From: Phycisphaeraceae bacterium
GTDB lineage: Bacteria; Planctomycetota; Phycisphaerae; Phycisphaerales; Zrk34
Length of the DNA: 36,818 nucleotides
Assembly: GCA_028284925.1 (NCBI GenBank)
Contig: JANQQT010000281.1
Location: 1-36,818, forward strand
Reading direction: 5' to 3'
Under the pieces are notes generated by a model. It saw nothing but the letters and a program-made list of their open reading frames with translations, was not told the DNA's origin and searched no databases. Positions 15,826 to 24,003 of this stretch are shown piece after piece. How positions within the stretch are numbered: the stretch's first letter is position 1; every line of letters begins with the position of its first letter. The position numbers and the translations under genes were made by a program.

Positions 15826-16024
15826 TTCGATACGCTCCGTTGCAGGTTTGTAGTTACCTGACACGCCCCCGGGATTGAGGCGAGTCGATACGAGCGATAC
15901 AGTCGCTCCAGTTACTACTTTCGTCGAAACCGGACCGGTTCGTTAGTCAAATTTGGCCTATTCGGATTGGTTCCCATAAAAACGCGGCCTCGCGAATTTG
16001 TGGGCAGGTGACTAGAATGCGACC

Positions 16025-16441
16025 ATGTCCCAACCCCGTGCCAAGCAACGTCACCTACAGAATCTTCAGTCGTGGCGTAACCCTTCGGAGCCGGATACCT
16101 CTACGGAGTTTATTACTCGCTTTTTTGAGACCAGTATCCAAAAACCTCACAAGCAGCTTGCTGCGGTGATTCCGGTCTGGCGGAAACTGATTCCCGGGCA
16201 CATTCTGGATCGATGCGCATTGATCAGTCTGACGCGAGGGACTTTGACGGTTCAGGTTGCGGATTCGGCGGCCCGGTTTGAGTTGGATCGGTTGTTTCGA
16301 TCGGGATTGGAAAGGCAGATCAAACAGTCGTGTCGTTCGCCGATTAGGCGGATTCGCTTTAAGGTTGCTCCATTGGCTGGTGAAGCGCCTCAGGTGGACG
16401 TCGCGAAGGGTGATGTTGGGCAACATGCGCGCGTAAAATAA
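16025..16441 (+). CDS. dciA: DciA/DUF721 family protein (replicative helicase loader)
   Basis: A 138-residue protein with the DUF721 core at about 45-115: VWRKLIPGHILDRCALISL, RGTLTVQVADSAARFELDRL, then a basic helix. DciA is the ancestral loader of the DnaB helicase in bacteria lacking DnaC/DnaI. The N-terminus (RAKQRHLQNLQSWR) is basic, as usual. The start ATG at 16025 follows GACC with no strong ribosome site. DciA often sits near dnaA or recF, but here neighbours are unrelated. Its stop codon touches the terminator hairpin of the opposite-strand gene. Confidence 0.82.
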   Translation: MSQPRAKQRHLQNLQSWRNPSEPDTSTEFITRFFETSIQKPHKQLAAVIPVWRKLIPGHILDRCALISLTRGTLTVQVADSAARFELDRLFRSGLERQIKQSCRSPIRRIRFKVAPLAGEAPQVDVAKGDVGQHARVK

Positions 16442-16469
16442 GGCGACCAGAACAAAACATCTGGTCGCC
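16442..16469 (-). terminator. Intrinsic terminator of the HDOD gene, abutting dciA
   Basis: GGCGACCAGA (16442-16451) and TCTGGTCGCC (16460-16469) form a perfect 10-bp stem with an 8-nt loop. Read on the minus strand it is followed by TTATTTTACG, so it fits best as the HDOD gene terminator. It may also stop transcripts coming from dciA. Confidence 0.8.
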
Positions 16470-16532
16470 CGGAGGGAGAAAGAGAGACGCCAAAGTTAAT
16501 CCACGCTTAAAGCGATGACCGTACAGTTCTGT

Positions 16533-17429
16533 CTAGGCCAGAAGTTGTTCAGCCGCTTCAAACGCTTCGGGAACCTGCTCCACCAATTCAGTAATCATTG
16601 AGTTGGTGAGTTTCAGGTCCTCAAGGACCGCCGGATCAAGATCAATATCGCCCGCATGTTTCGCAAAGCCGAGTTCGCACTGGTCAGCAATCTGATCGGC
16701 GACGTAAACCATCGCTGTCAGCGTGCGACTTTCCCGATCCAAAACCATCGGATTGTGGTGAAAACCCGTTACCATTGCGATGCTTCGCGGGAACTTCCAT
16801 CGTTCGCACAACGCACGTCCGAAATCCTGATGATTTGCGCCGATCACTGCTTCTTCTGCATCGAGGAAGCAGCATTTGTGTTCGGCCATGTAATCGAATG
16901 TTTCAATGAGTTTTGGACGAATGGCCTGCATTTCAATCATCACGCCAAGGTCGTGAATCAGGCCTGCAAGAAATGCTTCGTCCAACAGATTTAACCCCGC
17001 CTTTTCCGCGATCAGTTTCACGGCCGCCGCCGTGCCAATGCTGTGTGTCCACAAGTCCTTGGCATTAAAGTTTTCACTGATTTGCCCGCCACGGAATAGC
17101 TTGGCGAGCGATGCGGCGATTGCGATATTCTTGACGGCATTGAGGCCCAGCAAGACGATGGCTCGATTGATCGAGGCAATTTGTCCCGGGAGACCGTAAA
17201 AGGCACTATTGACGACTTTCAATACGCGGGCACAGAGGGCCGGGTCGTTCGAAATGATTTCGTTAAGGTCCTGAGCGGTCGCACTGGGATCTTCCACTAC
17301 TTCGATGATCTTCATCGTGACTTCGGGAAGCGTTGCGATGTGAGAAATCTCGTCCAATGCCACATTCACGATGGATTCGCGTTTCTCATCTCCGATGGCC
17401 GGTAGTGGTTTGGTCGCGGCTTGCGACAT
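16533..17429 (-). CDS. HDOD-domain signalling protein
   Basis: A 298-residue HDOD protein, a catalytically degenerate HD-domain relative used in bacterial signalling. Typical segments are LPEVTMKIIEVVEDPSATA, DLNEIISNDPALCARVLKVV, NSAFYGLPGQI, SINRAIVLLGLNAVKNIAIA and GLIHDLGVMIE, followed by NHQDFGRALCERW and VTGFHHNP. Members often act with chemotaxis or cyclic-di-GMP systems, but no partner is present. GGGAGAAA upstream of the ATG at 17429 fixes the start, and an in-frame TTG at 17444 is rejected. It is a single gene ending at a clear terminator hairpin. Confidence 0.92.
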   Translation of the reverse strand: MSQAATKPLPAIGDEKRESIVNVALDEISHIATLPEVTMKIIEVVEDPSATAQDLNEIISNDPALCARVLKVVNSAFYGLPGQIASINRAIVLLGLNAVKNIAIAASLAKLFRGGQISENFNAKDLWTHSIGTAAAVKLIAEKAGLNLLDEAFLAGLIHDLGVMIEMQAIRPKLIETFDYMAEHKCCFLDAEEAVIGANHQDFGRALCERWKFPRSIAMVTGFHHNPMVLDRESRTLTAMVYVADQIADQCELGFAKHAGDIDLDPAVLEDLKLTNSMITELVEQVPEAFEAAEQLLA

Positions 17430-17599
17430 GGCGATTTCTCCCAATCAGTTATTTTGCCCTGATGTACATCGGGGACATCAGATCGCTACTTAACGCGACG
17501 CATCTGTTTTTTACCAATATTAATGACAGGGAAATTATCGGCGGTCGGGACCGATAAATTAAGGTCGTGTGAATAGATACGGGACTTGCGGGAAGGGTA

Positions 17600-18211
17600 T
17601 CACATCATGCCGCGAAGTCTTTCGAGCATCATTCTTACCGCAATTCCCCGATGGCTAATAGCATTTTTTTGCTCAGGCTCCATTTGGGCGGTCGTGCATT
17701 CAAATTCCGGGACATAAAAATGAGGATCGTAGCCAAATCCGTTCTCACCGCGTGGGTCTTCGATGATCTGCCCCTCCACCTCTCCGCGCGTCGTGGCGAG
17801 TACTTCATTGCCCCGGCATAGGGCCATGACGCAAACGAAGTGTGCGGTGCGATCCTGGATATCCCTCAGGGCCTCAATGAGTTTTTGGTTGTTGGCCGCA
17901 TCCGCAATCTCCCGCACGCCGGAGACGCCAGCGTATCGCGCGCTGTGCACGCCCGGCGCGCCCTCAAGCGCATCGACGGCCAGCCCGCTGTCATCGGCCA
18001 GGCAAATCTGTCCCGTCGCATTGGAGTAGTACCGGGCTTTGAGTATGGCGTTGGCCTCGAAGGAATCGCCATCCTCCACGGGTTCATCCAGGTCGGCGGC
18101 CAGCTTATCCAGCCCGACTACCTCGACGCCCACTTCGGCCAGCATTGCTCCAACTTCCCGCAACTTATAGGTGTTTCCAGTGGCGAACACGATGGTTTTG
18201 GGTAAACTCAT
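17600..18211 (-). CDS. rdgB: dITP/XTP pyrophosphatase (RdgB/HAM1)
   Basis: A 203-residue house-cleaning enzyme that hydrolyses dITP, ITP and XTP to monophosphates, keeping deaminated purines out of nucleic acids. Family motifs are all present: FATGNTYKLREV, SFEANAILKARYYS, LADDSGLAVDAL, GVHSARYAG, GENGFGYDPHFYVPE and the closing SHRGIAV. The length is normal (about 200). The ATG at 18211 starts at MSLPKTIVFATGN. An upstream ATG at 18286 would overlap the divergent reductase gene and is rejected. It is divergent from the reductase at 18275, and the intergenic region of about 60 bp must hold both promoters. Confidence 0.95.
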   Translation of the reverse strand: MSLPKTIVFATGNTYKLREVGAMLAEVGVEVVGLDKLAADLDEPVEDGDSFEANAILKARYYSNATGQICLADDSGLAVDALEGAPGVHSARYAGVSGVREIADAANNQKLIEALRDIQDRTAHFVCVMALCRGNEVLATTRGEVEGQIIEDPRGENGFGYDPHFYVPEFECTTAQMEPEQKNAISHRGIAVRMMLERLRGMM

Positions 18212-18274
18212 GCCCAATGGATACCACGCCCCGGTCGGATTTTCAAATCTCCTGTTGCAAGAAGGCCTAAGTTC

Positions 18275-19627
18275 ATGACGGATCAAACCGCGACAGACCG
18301 TCTCCGCATCGCCATCATCGGCAGCGGCCCCAGTGGTTTTTACGCTGCTGACTTCCTACTTAAGTCGGAAGTCAGCCCCACTGTACACATGTTCGAGAGA
18401 TTGCCGACGCCTTATGGCCTGGTCCGCTATGGTGTTGCTCCCGACCATGCGAAGATACGAAATGTCATCAACGTATACGCCAAGACCGCGGCGCACGCGG
18501 ATTTCCATTTCTACGGAAATGTTAACATTGGTTACGACATCACGCTGGAAGAGCTGCGTCAACATTTTGATGCGATCATCCTTGCCTATGGCTCTTCGAC
18601 GGATCGTCATTTGAATATCCCCGGGGAGGACTTGCCGCGAAGCTATACGGCTACGGAATTCTGTGCGTGGTACAACGGTCATCCGGATTATCGCGATCAC
18701 AACTTTGACTTTTCTCACGAAACCGCTGTTGTGATAGGGCAAGGTAATGTTGCGATGGATGTGACACGCATACTTGCAACACCTGCGGAGAAGCTTGCCG
18801 CGACGGATATGGCCGTTCACGCAGTCGAGGCGTTGAAGGCGAGCAAGATCAAGAATATCCATTGCATCGGACGACGAGGGCCGGTCCAGGCGGCGTTTAC
18901 CCCGAAGGAGATTGCGGAACTCGGCGCCATTGAAGATTGCGATGTTATCGTCAATCCCGCTGATCTGGAAATCGACGAGGTGTCCCGGGCGTTTCTGGAA
19001 TCAGGTGATCGACCCTCGGCGAAGAGGAATTTCGATGTTCTCACCGAATTTGCGCAGCGAGAACCTACTGGCGCATCCAGACGAATTTATGTTCGATTCT
19101 TCCAATCGCCTGTGAGTATCAACGGCGAAGGGATGGTTGAGAGTGTGACCTTGGTCACGAATGAATTGACCGGAGAGCCGGGCGCAGAGAGAGCCGTTCC
19201 CACCGAGCAAACGGAGACACTGCCGTGCGGATTGTTTTTCAGAAGCGTTGGATACAAAGGTGTGCCGCTTCCCGGTGCACCGTTTGACGAGAAGCGTGCC
19301 ATTGTTCCCAATGAGAAGGGGCGTGTTTCTCCCGGGCTGTATACGGTGGGTTGGATCAAGAACGGCCCGGCGGGTTTGATTGGAACGAATAAGAAGGATT
19401 CGGAAGAAACGGTTGCTCAGCTTCTGGAAGATGCTTCGTCGCTTGCCGGCGCACCGCATCGTGAAAACGACCACTTGAACGGCCTGCTTGCCGATCGCGG
19501 GATCCGCGTGGTGTCGTATGAAGATTGGCTCAAGATCGATACTGCTGAAGTTGAGCGTGGAAAGGCGGCAGGCAAACCGCGTGGCAATTTCACAACGGTT
19601 GACGAAATGTTGGCGGTATTGGATTGA
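18275..19627 (+). CDS. Ferredoxin/adrenodoxin-NADP+ reductase (FprA type)
   Basis: A 450-residue flavoprotein of the adrenodoxin-reductase/FprA family, passing electrons between NADPH and ferredoxin. The N-terminal FAD-binding motif is IAIIGSGPSGFYAADFLL, followed by YGLVRYGVAPDHAKIRNV, a family signature. The NADPH-binding segment is AVVIGQGNVAMDVTRIL with the basic specificity residues GRRGPVQAAFT. The closing motif is GWIKNGPAGLIGTNKKDSEET. The length is as expected for FprA. It is the only gene of its unit, and no ferredoxin gene is adjacent. The ATG at 18275 starts close to the fold. Confidence 0.94.
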   Translation: MTDQTATDRLRIAIIGSGPSGFYAADFLLKSEVSPTVHMFERLPTPYGLVRYGVAPDHAKIRNVINVYAKTAAHADFHFYGNVNIGYDITLEELRQHFDAIILAYGSSTDRHLNIPGEDLPRSYTATEFCAWYNGHPDYRDHNFDFSHETAVVIGQGNVAMDVTRILATPAEKLAATDMAVHAVEALKASKIKNIHCIGRRGPVQAAFTPKEIAELGAIEDCDVIVNPADLEIDEVSRAFLESGDRPSAKRNFDVLTEFAQREPTGASRRIYVRFFQSPVSINGEGMVESVTLVTNELTGEPGAERAVPTEQTETLPCGLFFRSVGYKGVPLPGAPFDEKRAIVPNEKGRVSPGLYTVGWIKNGPAGLIGTNKKDSEETVAQLLEDASSLAGAPHRENDHLNGLLADRGIRVVSYEDWLKIDTAEVERGKAAGKPRGNFTTVDEMLAVLD

Positions 19628-19663
19628 TTGCGGAGTGCGGAAGTTGGCCGTTGGTTTTGGTTG

Positions 19664-20542
19664 TTAATTCTGGTCCAGGCGTCGACGCAGTTCCCGAAAT
19701 CGTTTGGGAAGTTTGTCTCCGGCAGCCTCACTGAAGGCCTTGAGGAAGGTCGCCCGCTCCCGAAGTGTCACTACACCTTCCTCCTTATTGATTTCCGGGG
19801 CCGCTTCCATGGTGGTACGCAGGAGAAGTCGGAGCAGTTTCGATAATTGTGTTTCACCTCGCGTTCCGAAGCGAAACCTGCGGAGTCCACAGGGATCAAT
19901 TACGACCGGCCCCGCGCCTTCAGTGCGTGCTTTTTTATCCACGATTAAGTTGTATGCTTTGTGGTCACGATTGATCATTCCCGCCCGTGCAAGTTTGCCG
20001 GTTTGTCTTCCGACTCCTCGTGCAATTCGTAAGCGCTCAGCGATTACATCCTTGTCCCATGTTGCGGGGTCACCGTAGGTTACGTTATGTCGGGCAAGGT
20101 CCAGCCCGTCGACCATTGGAAATACGAGCGTCTGGCGACACTGTGGTGTGTAATCCCGATGGATCAATGCAATAGCGGGATTGCAACGCATGCCTATCTT
20201 TGCCAGTTGCAGCCCTCCCCTCCATTCACGCCATGCAGGTGTCAAGCCAAAGAAGTGATACACTCCGGCCTTCAATGGGAACATATGATAACGCTTGACA
20301 ACCCAATATCGCTCTCCCGCAGTCACGACGCGGACGGTAGACCGCGCATCACTCTTGTATTCCTTGGCTCCTCCGGCGTTGTAGGTGTCCATCACGTCAT
20401 TCAACAGGGACTGGAGCTCCACCCTGTCGGTTATTAGTCCGCACGTCGATGCGACGCCGACGTTGACCCATGCGCGACCTTCGTTGGTTCGCACACGCAT
20501 GGTTTTGCGGGATTCGCTTTCAGTCACGGGTGTCTCGTTCAT
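19664..20542 (-). CDS. LPS-kinase-like protein (InaA/WaaP superfamily)
   Basis: A 292-residue protein-kinase-fold protein of the lipopolysaccharide-kinase type. VVKRYHMFPLKAGVYHFFG supplies the P-loop/lysine region. INRDHKAYNLIVD is the catalytic loop and VVIDPCGLRRFRF the metal-binding DFG-like segment. The C-terminus is rich in Arg/Lys (LPKRFRELRRRLDQN). The kinase fold is clear by motif order, but the substrate (Kdo, heptose, another sugar or a protein) is not. The ATG at 20542 is chosen because upstream sequence does not look like kinase and overlaps the preceding gene. It lies 35 bp downstream of the deoxyhypusine-synthase-like gene and likely shares its transcript. Confidence 0.8.
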   Translation of the reverse strand: MNETPVTESESRKTMRVRTNEGRAWVNVGVASTCGLITDRVELQSLLNDVMDTYNAGGAKEYKSDARSTVRVVTAGERYWVVKRYHMFPLKAGVYHFFGLTPAWREWRGGLQLAKIGMRCNPAIALIHRDYTPQCRQTLVFPMVDGLDLARHNVTYGDPATWDKDVIAERLRIARGVGRQTGKLARAGMINRDHKAYNLIVDKKARTEGAGPVVIDPCGLRRFRFGTRGETQLSKLLRLLLRTTMEAAPEINKEEGVVTLRERATFLKAFSEAAGDKLPKRFRELRRRLDQN

Positions 20543-20577
20543 CTTTTGATGAGTATAGTCGCTCTGGTCGTCGCGAC

Positions 20578-21711
20578 TTACTCGTTCCTCAATGCCTGGG
20601 CAAGATGCTGTAGAAACGCCCGGTTGTCGCATTGGATGTAGTCCATCGAGCCGCCGTGCGTGGCGTTGTGTGTCATTCGGGCAAACGTCTTGCACCAACG
20701 GAGGTAGTAAGCGGCGTCCTGCATGGACGGTTCCTTATCTGAAGACCAATCCCAATCACCGCCGTCCTGGATGTCGACGACTGCGATGTGATGGTCCTGA
20801 ATCAGTGACTCCCCGCGTTCCTGCCGCAGGTTGTTGGCAATGCTGAACGCCTTTTCAAATACCTGAGGCGCCATGATCGCCGACCCGATGGAAATAAAAA
20901 CGCCCTCCGTCAGGTTTTCGACGGCTTTTGTGAAGCAGTGAAAATCCATGGCGGAAGCTCGTCCGATCGCTGCTCCCGTCTCGGCGGTAAACATTGGATG
21001 GCAGCAGTAAATGTCGTAACCCAATCCGGGGTGGACGGTCAGCGGAACGCATGTCGCAAAAGCTCCGTGTGTGATTGAATACTGTTTCCAGGGGTGTTTG
21101 ATTTCGATCATCCCTTCATCAAGGCCGAAATCGTCCATCATGCTTAGCAGGTCGCCGTATGCCCCCTTAGGCTCTCCATTTTTCTCGCCCAGCTTGTCCA
21201 GAATTGTCTCTCGCTCCATCAATTCAATACGCTCATTTTCAATCATCCTCCCCACCGCTTCTCCTAAGCCTTCGTTCCGCGTCACACCACTCAGGACTGC
21301 CAGATTCAGGTATTTGCCGGTCTCATCCCATGTTCCGAACCGGCCTACCGGAGCGTTGTCTCTTACCGATTCGCTGGATTTTCCCAGAAATGCGAATTCC
21401 CAGTCATGGATGATCCCTGCTCCCTGTGTTGCCAGATGGGTCACCCACCCGTCGTCAATGAGTTGCCTCAATAGAAGCCCGCACCCGTTTTTCACCAGAT
21501 GTGCCCCGTACGCCACCATAATCGATGCGCCACGTTCGCGTGCTGAACGAATTTTGGTCGCTAACCGATCGATCCTGTCCTTCTCTACGGAATTTACTTC
21601 GACGGGTGGGGTATTTGGTGAGATTGCGGCTTTCTCGACATGAATGAAGCTTTTCCGCTCTGCGAGCGGTTCAACGACGATTCTATGTCCATTTATTCGC
21701 TCGTATGTCAT
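20578..21711 (-). CDS. Deoxyhypusine-synthase-like Rossmann-fold protein
   Basis: A 377-residue protein with a Rossmann-type core. Key segments are ASIMVAYGAHLVKNGCGLLL, THLATQGAGIIHDWEFAFLGK, VGRFGTWDETGKYLNLAV and HPGLGYDIYCCHPMFTAE. The HLATxGAGxIHDWEFA stretch recalls the NAD-binding core of deoxyhypusine synthase relatives. True DHS modifies eIF5A, which bacteria lack, so bacterial DHS-like proteins probably have other substrates, possibly polyamine-type. The catalytic lysine of DHS could not be placed. It is the first gene of a two-gene operon with the LPS-kinase-like gene. No strong ribosome site precedes its ATG. The family assignment is tentative. Confidence 0.75.
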   Translation of the reverse strand: MTYERINGHRIVVEPLAERKSFIHVEKAAISPNTPPVEVNSVEKDRIDRLATKIRSARERGASIMVAYGAHLVKNGCGLLLRQLIDDGWVTHLATQGAGIIHDWEFAFLGKSSESVRDNAPVGRFGTWDETGKYLNLAVLSGVTRNEGLGEAVGRMIENERIELMERETILDKLGEKNGEPKGAYGDLLSMMDDFGLDEGMIEIKHPWKQYSITHGAFATCVPLTVHPGLGYDIYCCHPMFTAETGAAIGRASAMDFHCFTKAVENLTEGVFISIGSAIMAPQVFEKAFSIANNLRQERGESLIQDHHIAVVDIQDGGDWDWSSDKEPSMQDAAYYLRWCKTFARMTHNATHGGSMDYIQCDNRAFLQHLAQALRNE

Positions 21712-21918
21712 TGCTATAGCCTAGCACTTACCCGGGGGGATATTCCAGATCGTTCTTTTTGACGATTCAGTCATTTTAATGGTAACCAAAGGGGAAGATT
21801 GGCGGGTACCTGGACGTCCGGGGGCGAGAAACATGGGGATTGTCACGCTAGTATTTCGGCGAATCCTATCCGTGATCAGGCGGCTCAAACATGGCTTTGG
21901 AGTTACCTGAGGGCTTAT

Positions 21919-21947
21919 TTGACACCGATCCGGCGCGTGCCTATTCT
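21919..21947 (+). promoter_or_regulatory. Sigma70-type promoter of the tRNA-Thr/tuf cluster
   Basis: A perfect -35 TTGACA at 21919-21924, a 17-nt spacer and TATTCT at 21942-21947. It lies 85 bp upstream of tRNA-Thr. The otherwise gene-free stretch 21712-22032 holds this promoter and the hairpin at 21959-21982. Confidence 0.75.
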
Positions 21948-21958
21948 ATTGCCCTATC

Positions 21959-21982
21959 GCGTTTTGGCTTGCGCCAAAGCGT
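21959..21982 (+). other. Leader hairpin before tRNA-Thr
   Basis: GCGTTTTGGC (21959-21968) and GCCAAAGCGT (21973-21982) form a 10-bp stem (two wobble pairs) with a TTGC loop. Placed just after the expected transcription start, it could be a 5' leader structure processed with the tRNA precursor. There is no U-tract. Confidence 0.5.
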
Positions 21983-22032
21983 GATTTAGTATTAGGCATC
22001 GGCGCGGATCGACAGCCCCGCGACGGGCGCTT

Positions 22033-22104
22033 GCCACCGTAGCTCAGTGGTAGAGCACACCCTTGGTAAGGGTGAGGTCACGGGTTCAAGTCCCGTCGGT
22101 GGCT
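22033..22104 (+). tRNA. tRNA-Thr (GGT anticodon)
   Basis: A complete cloverleaf. The acceptor stem is GCCACCG/CGGTGGC with discriminator T. The D-arm is GCTCAGTGGTAGAGC, the anticodon stem is CACCC/GGGTG with loop TTGGTAA (anticodon GGT, reading ACC/ACU), and the T-arm contains GTTCAAGTCCC. CCA is not encoded. It is the first gene of the tuf cluster, with 158 bp to the tuf ATG. Confidence 0.97.
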
Positions 22105-22201
22105 ATGGAAAAACATTGACATACGGTGTTTTGTCAACCTTAAAATGTCCATATGCTCGCGTGGAGCGTATGATGCAATAGCTCACCAGCAGCTGTGAAA
22201 T

Positions 22202-22226
22202 AGCCCGGAGATCGCTTCTCGGGCTT
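22202..22226 (+). other. Hairpin in the tuf leader
   Basis: AGCCCG-GAG and TCT-CGGGCT arms around a short loop form a stable stem about 36 bp upstream of the tuf start codon. It may be a processing or stability element between tRNA-Thr and tuf. A second possible promoter (TTGACA near 22117, TTAAAA after 18 nt) lies between the tRNA and this hairpin. Confidence 0.45.
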
Positions 22227-22262
22227 GAACAAAACCAATTTCCGAATAACGGAGGTTACCCG

Positions 22263-23465
22263 ATGGCAACGGGCGTATTTGAACGGACTAAACCCCACGT
22301 GAACGTCGGCACGATCGGCCACGTTGACCACGGCAAAACGACACTCACCGCGGCGATCACCGCCGTCCAGGCCGCGAGAGGTCTTGCTACGCATAAGCCG
22401 TATGATGAAGTGGCCAAGGCCTCTGAATCTGACGGACGTCGTGACCCTACCAAGATTCTGACTATTGCGACTTCGCACGTCGAGTATGAATCCGAGGCGC
22501 GTCACTATGCTCACGTTGACTGCCCCGGCCACGCGGACTTTGTCAAGAACATGATTACCGGCGCCGCTCAGATGGACGGCGGTATCCTTGTGGTCTCCGC
22601 TGCGGACGGCCCGATGCCTCAGACGCGTGAGCACGTGCTGCTTGCTCGTCAGGTTAACGTGCCGAAGCTGGTGGTTTTCCTCAACAAGGTTGACCTTGTT
22701 GACGATGAGGAACTCCTCGATCTTGTCGAGTTGGAAGTGCAGGAGCTTCTCGGTAAGTACGACTTTGAAGATGACACCCCGATCATTCGTGGAGCGGCTT
22801 TCCCGGCGTTGCAGAATCCGGATGATGAAGGTAAGGCCGCGTGCATCCAGGAGCTCCTTGGTGCTTTGGATACGTGGATTCCCGAGCCGGAGCGCGAACT
22901 CGATAAAGACTTCCTCATGAGCGTCGAAGACGTCTTCTCCATTAAGGGACGTGGTACGGTCGCGACGGGGCGAATCGAGCGTGGTCAGGTTAAGGTCGGT
23001 GAAAAGGTTGAAATCGTCGGTCTTCGAGAGACCAACGAGTCTACCTGCACGGGGGTTGAAATGTTTAACAAGACGTTGGATACCGGTATTGCCGGCGACA
23101 ATGTCGGTCTCCTTCTTCGTGGTGTTGAAAAAGGTGAAATCGAGCGAGGCCAGGTTATTGCCAAGCCCAAGTCGATCACTCCGCATCAGAAGTTTGAGGC
23201 TGAAATTTACGTGTTAACCAAGGAGGAAGGCGGGCGACACACCCCGTTCTTCACCGGCTACCGTCCGCAGTTCTACTTCAGGACGACGGATGTGACTGGT
23301 GCGGTCAACCTGAAGGGCGGCGCGGAAATGTGCATGCCCGGTGACAACATTGCGTCGGAAATTGAACTTGGTAAGCCGATCGCCCTGGAAGAAAACACCC
23401 GTTTCGCTGTGCGTGAAGGCGGTCGTACCGTCGGCGCCGGTGTGGTGACCAAGATCCTCGAGTAG
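22263..23465 (+). CDS. tuf: Translation elongation factor EF-Tu
   Basis: A 400-residue GTPase that delivers aminoacyl-tRNA to the ribosome. G1 GHVDHGKT is at 19-26, G3 DCPGHADF follows, then G4 NKVD. Domains 2 and 3 are complete, with family segments [36 protein letters not shown] and [16 protein letters not shown]. The start ATG at 22263 has a strong GGAGG upstream. The switch I region is unusual: where most EF-Tu have RGITI, this one reads [19 protein letters not shown]. The conserved Thr that contacts magnesium is retained, but the Arg-Gly before it is gone. I recall a similar RDATKxxTIA form in Rhodopirellula, so this looks planctomycete-specific. Confidence 0.98.
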   Translation: MATGVFERTKPHVNVGTIGHVDHGKTTLTAAITAVQAARGLATHKPYDEVAKASESDGRRDPTKILTIATSHVEYESEARHYAHVDCPGHADFVKNMITGAAQMDGGILVVSAADGPMPQTREHVLLARQVNVPKLVVFLNKVDLVDDEELLDLVELEVQELLGKYDFEDDTPIIRGAAFPALQNPDDEGKAACIQELLGALDTWIPEPERELDKDFLMSVEDVFSIKGRGTVATGRIERGQVKVGEKVEIVGLRETNESTCTGVEMFNKTLDTGIAGDNVGLLLRGVEKGEIERGQVIAKPKSITPHQKFEAEIYVLTKEEGGRHTPFFTGYRPQFYFRTTDVTGAVNLKGGAEMCMPGDNIASEIELGKPIALEENTRFAVREGGRTVGAGVVTKILE

Positions 23466-23506
23466 CACGACCGCTTGATGATGCGGTTTTAATAGAACGA
23501 TTCAGG

Positions 23507-23531
23507 CCTGCCCGGTGTTTAGCCGGGCAGG
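23507..23531 (+). terminator. Hairpin between tuf and rpmG
   Basis: CCTGCCCGG (23507-23515) and CCGGGCAGG (23523-23531) form a perfect 9-bp GC-rich stem with a 7-nt loop. The following TCCATTAAAA is not a U-tract, so it is more likely a partial terminator or processing site than a full stop. Confidence 0.5.
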
Positions 23532-23570
23532 TCCATTAAAACCCCCGACGTATGAGTCGAGGTCAGAACA

Positions 23571-23750
23571 ATGGCAAAAAAATCCGTCGCAGTTGAAAAT
23601 GTTTGGCTCCAGTGCACCGAAACCGGCGATTTGAATTATCGCACGTCCGTCAACATGCGCGGTGGAATGGCCGAAAAACTCAAAGCCGGGATGAAAAAGT
23701 ACTGTCCAAGACTTAGACGCCACACATTGCATAAAATCAAACGAAAATGA
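23571..23750 (+). CDS. rpmG: Ribosomal protein bL33
   Basis: A 59-residue ribosomal protein of the large subunit: ATG at 23571, TGA at 23748-23750. The typical order is visible: VWLQCTETGDLNYRT, then a Lys-rich middle with a small insert, then MKKYCPRLRRHTLHKIK. Each half of the usual zinc CxxC pairs keeps only one Cys (QCTE and YCPR), so this is a zinc-free variant. It lies 105 bp after tuf and before tRNA-Trp, the classical order in the tuf-secE-nusG cluster. Confidence 0.96.
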   Translation: MAKKSVAVENVWLQCTETGDLNYRTSVNMRGGMAEKLKAGMKKYCPRLRRHTLHKIKRK

Positions 23751-23833
23751 GGCGGCTTAATTCACGCGACCTTCCTCATGTTTGAGTCGGTCGCGTCCCG
23801 CTGCCTGACTGTACCGCAATAGGCTTCTGATGA

Positions 23834-23906
<73 letters not shown>

Positions 23907-24003
23907 TTGCAGCGTCAATCAATATGACGCCCTTTCAGTCCCGTCGCTCATCATCGTATCTGAGCGACCCAAGAATACGCCCGTGAAGTTTGGATAATCT
24001 TCC

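Noticed and set aside
17537-17563. A dif-like palindrome (ATTATCGG...CCGATAAAT) near the skew change
   Set aside because: The arms are imperfect and do not match the XerC/XerD half-site consensus. It looks like an upstream region hairpin of the HDOD gene.
22140-23186. A 348-residue minus-strand open frame covering tuf
   Set aside because: Antisense to EF-Tu. It is open only because of the codon usage of the real gene, and no ribosome site or motif supports it.
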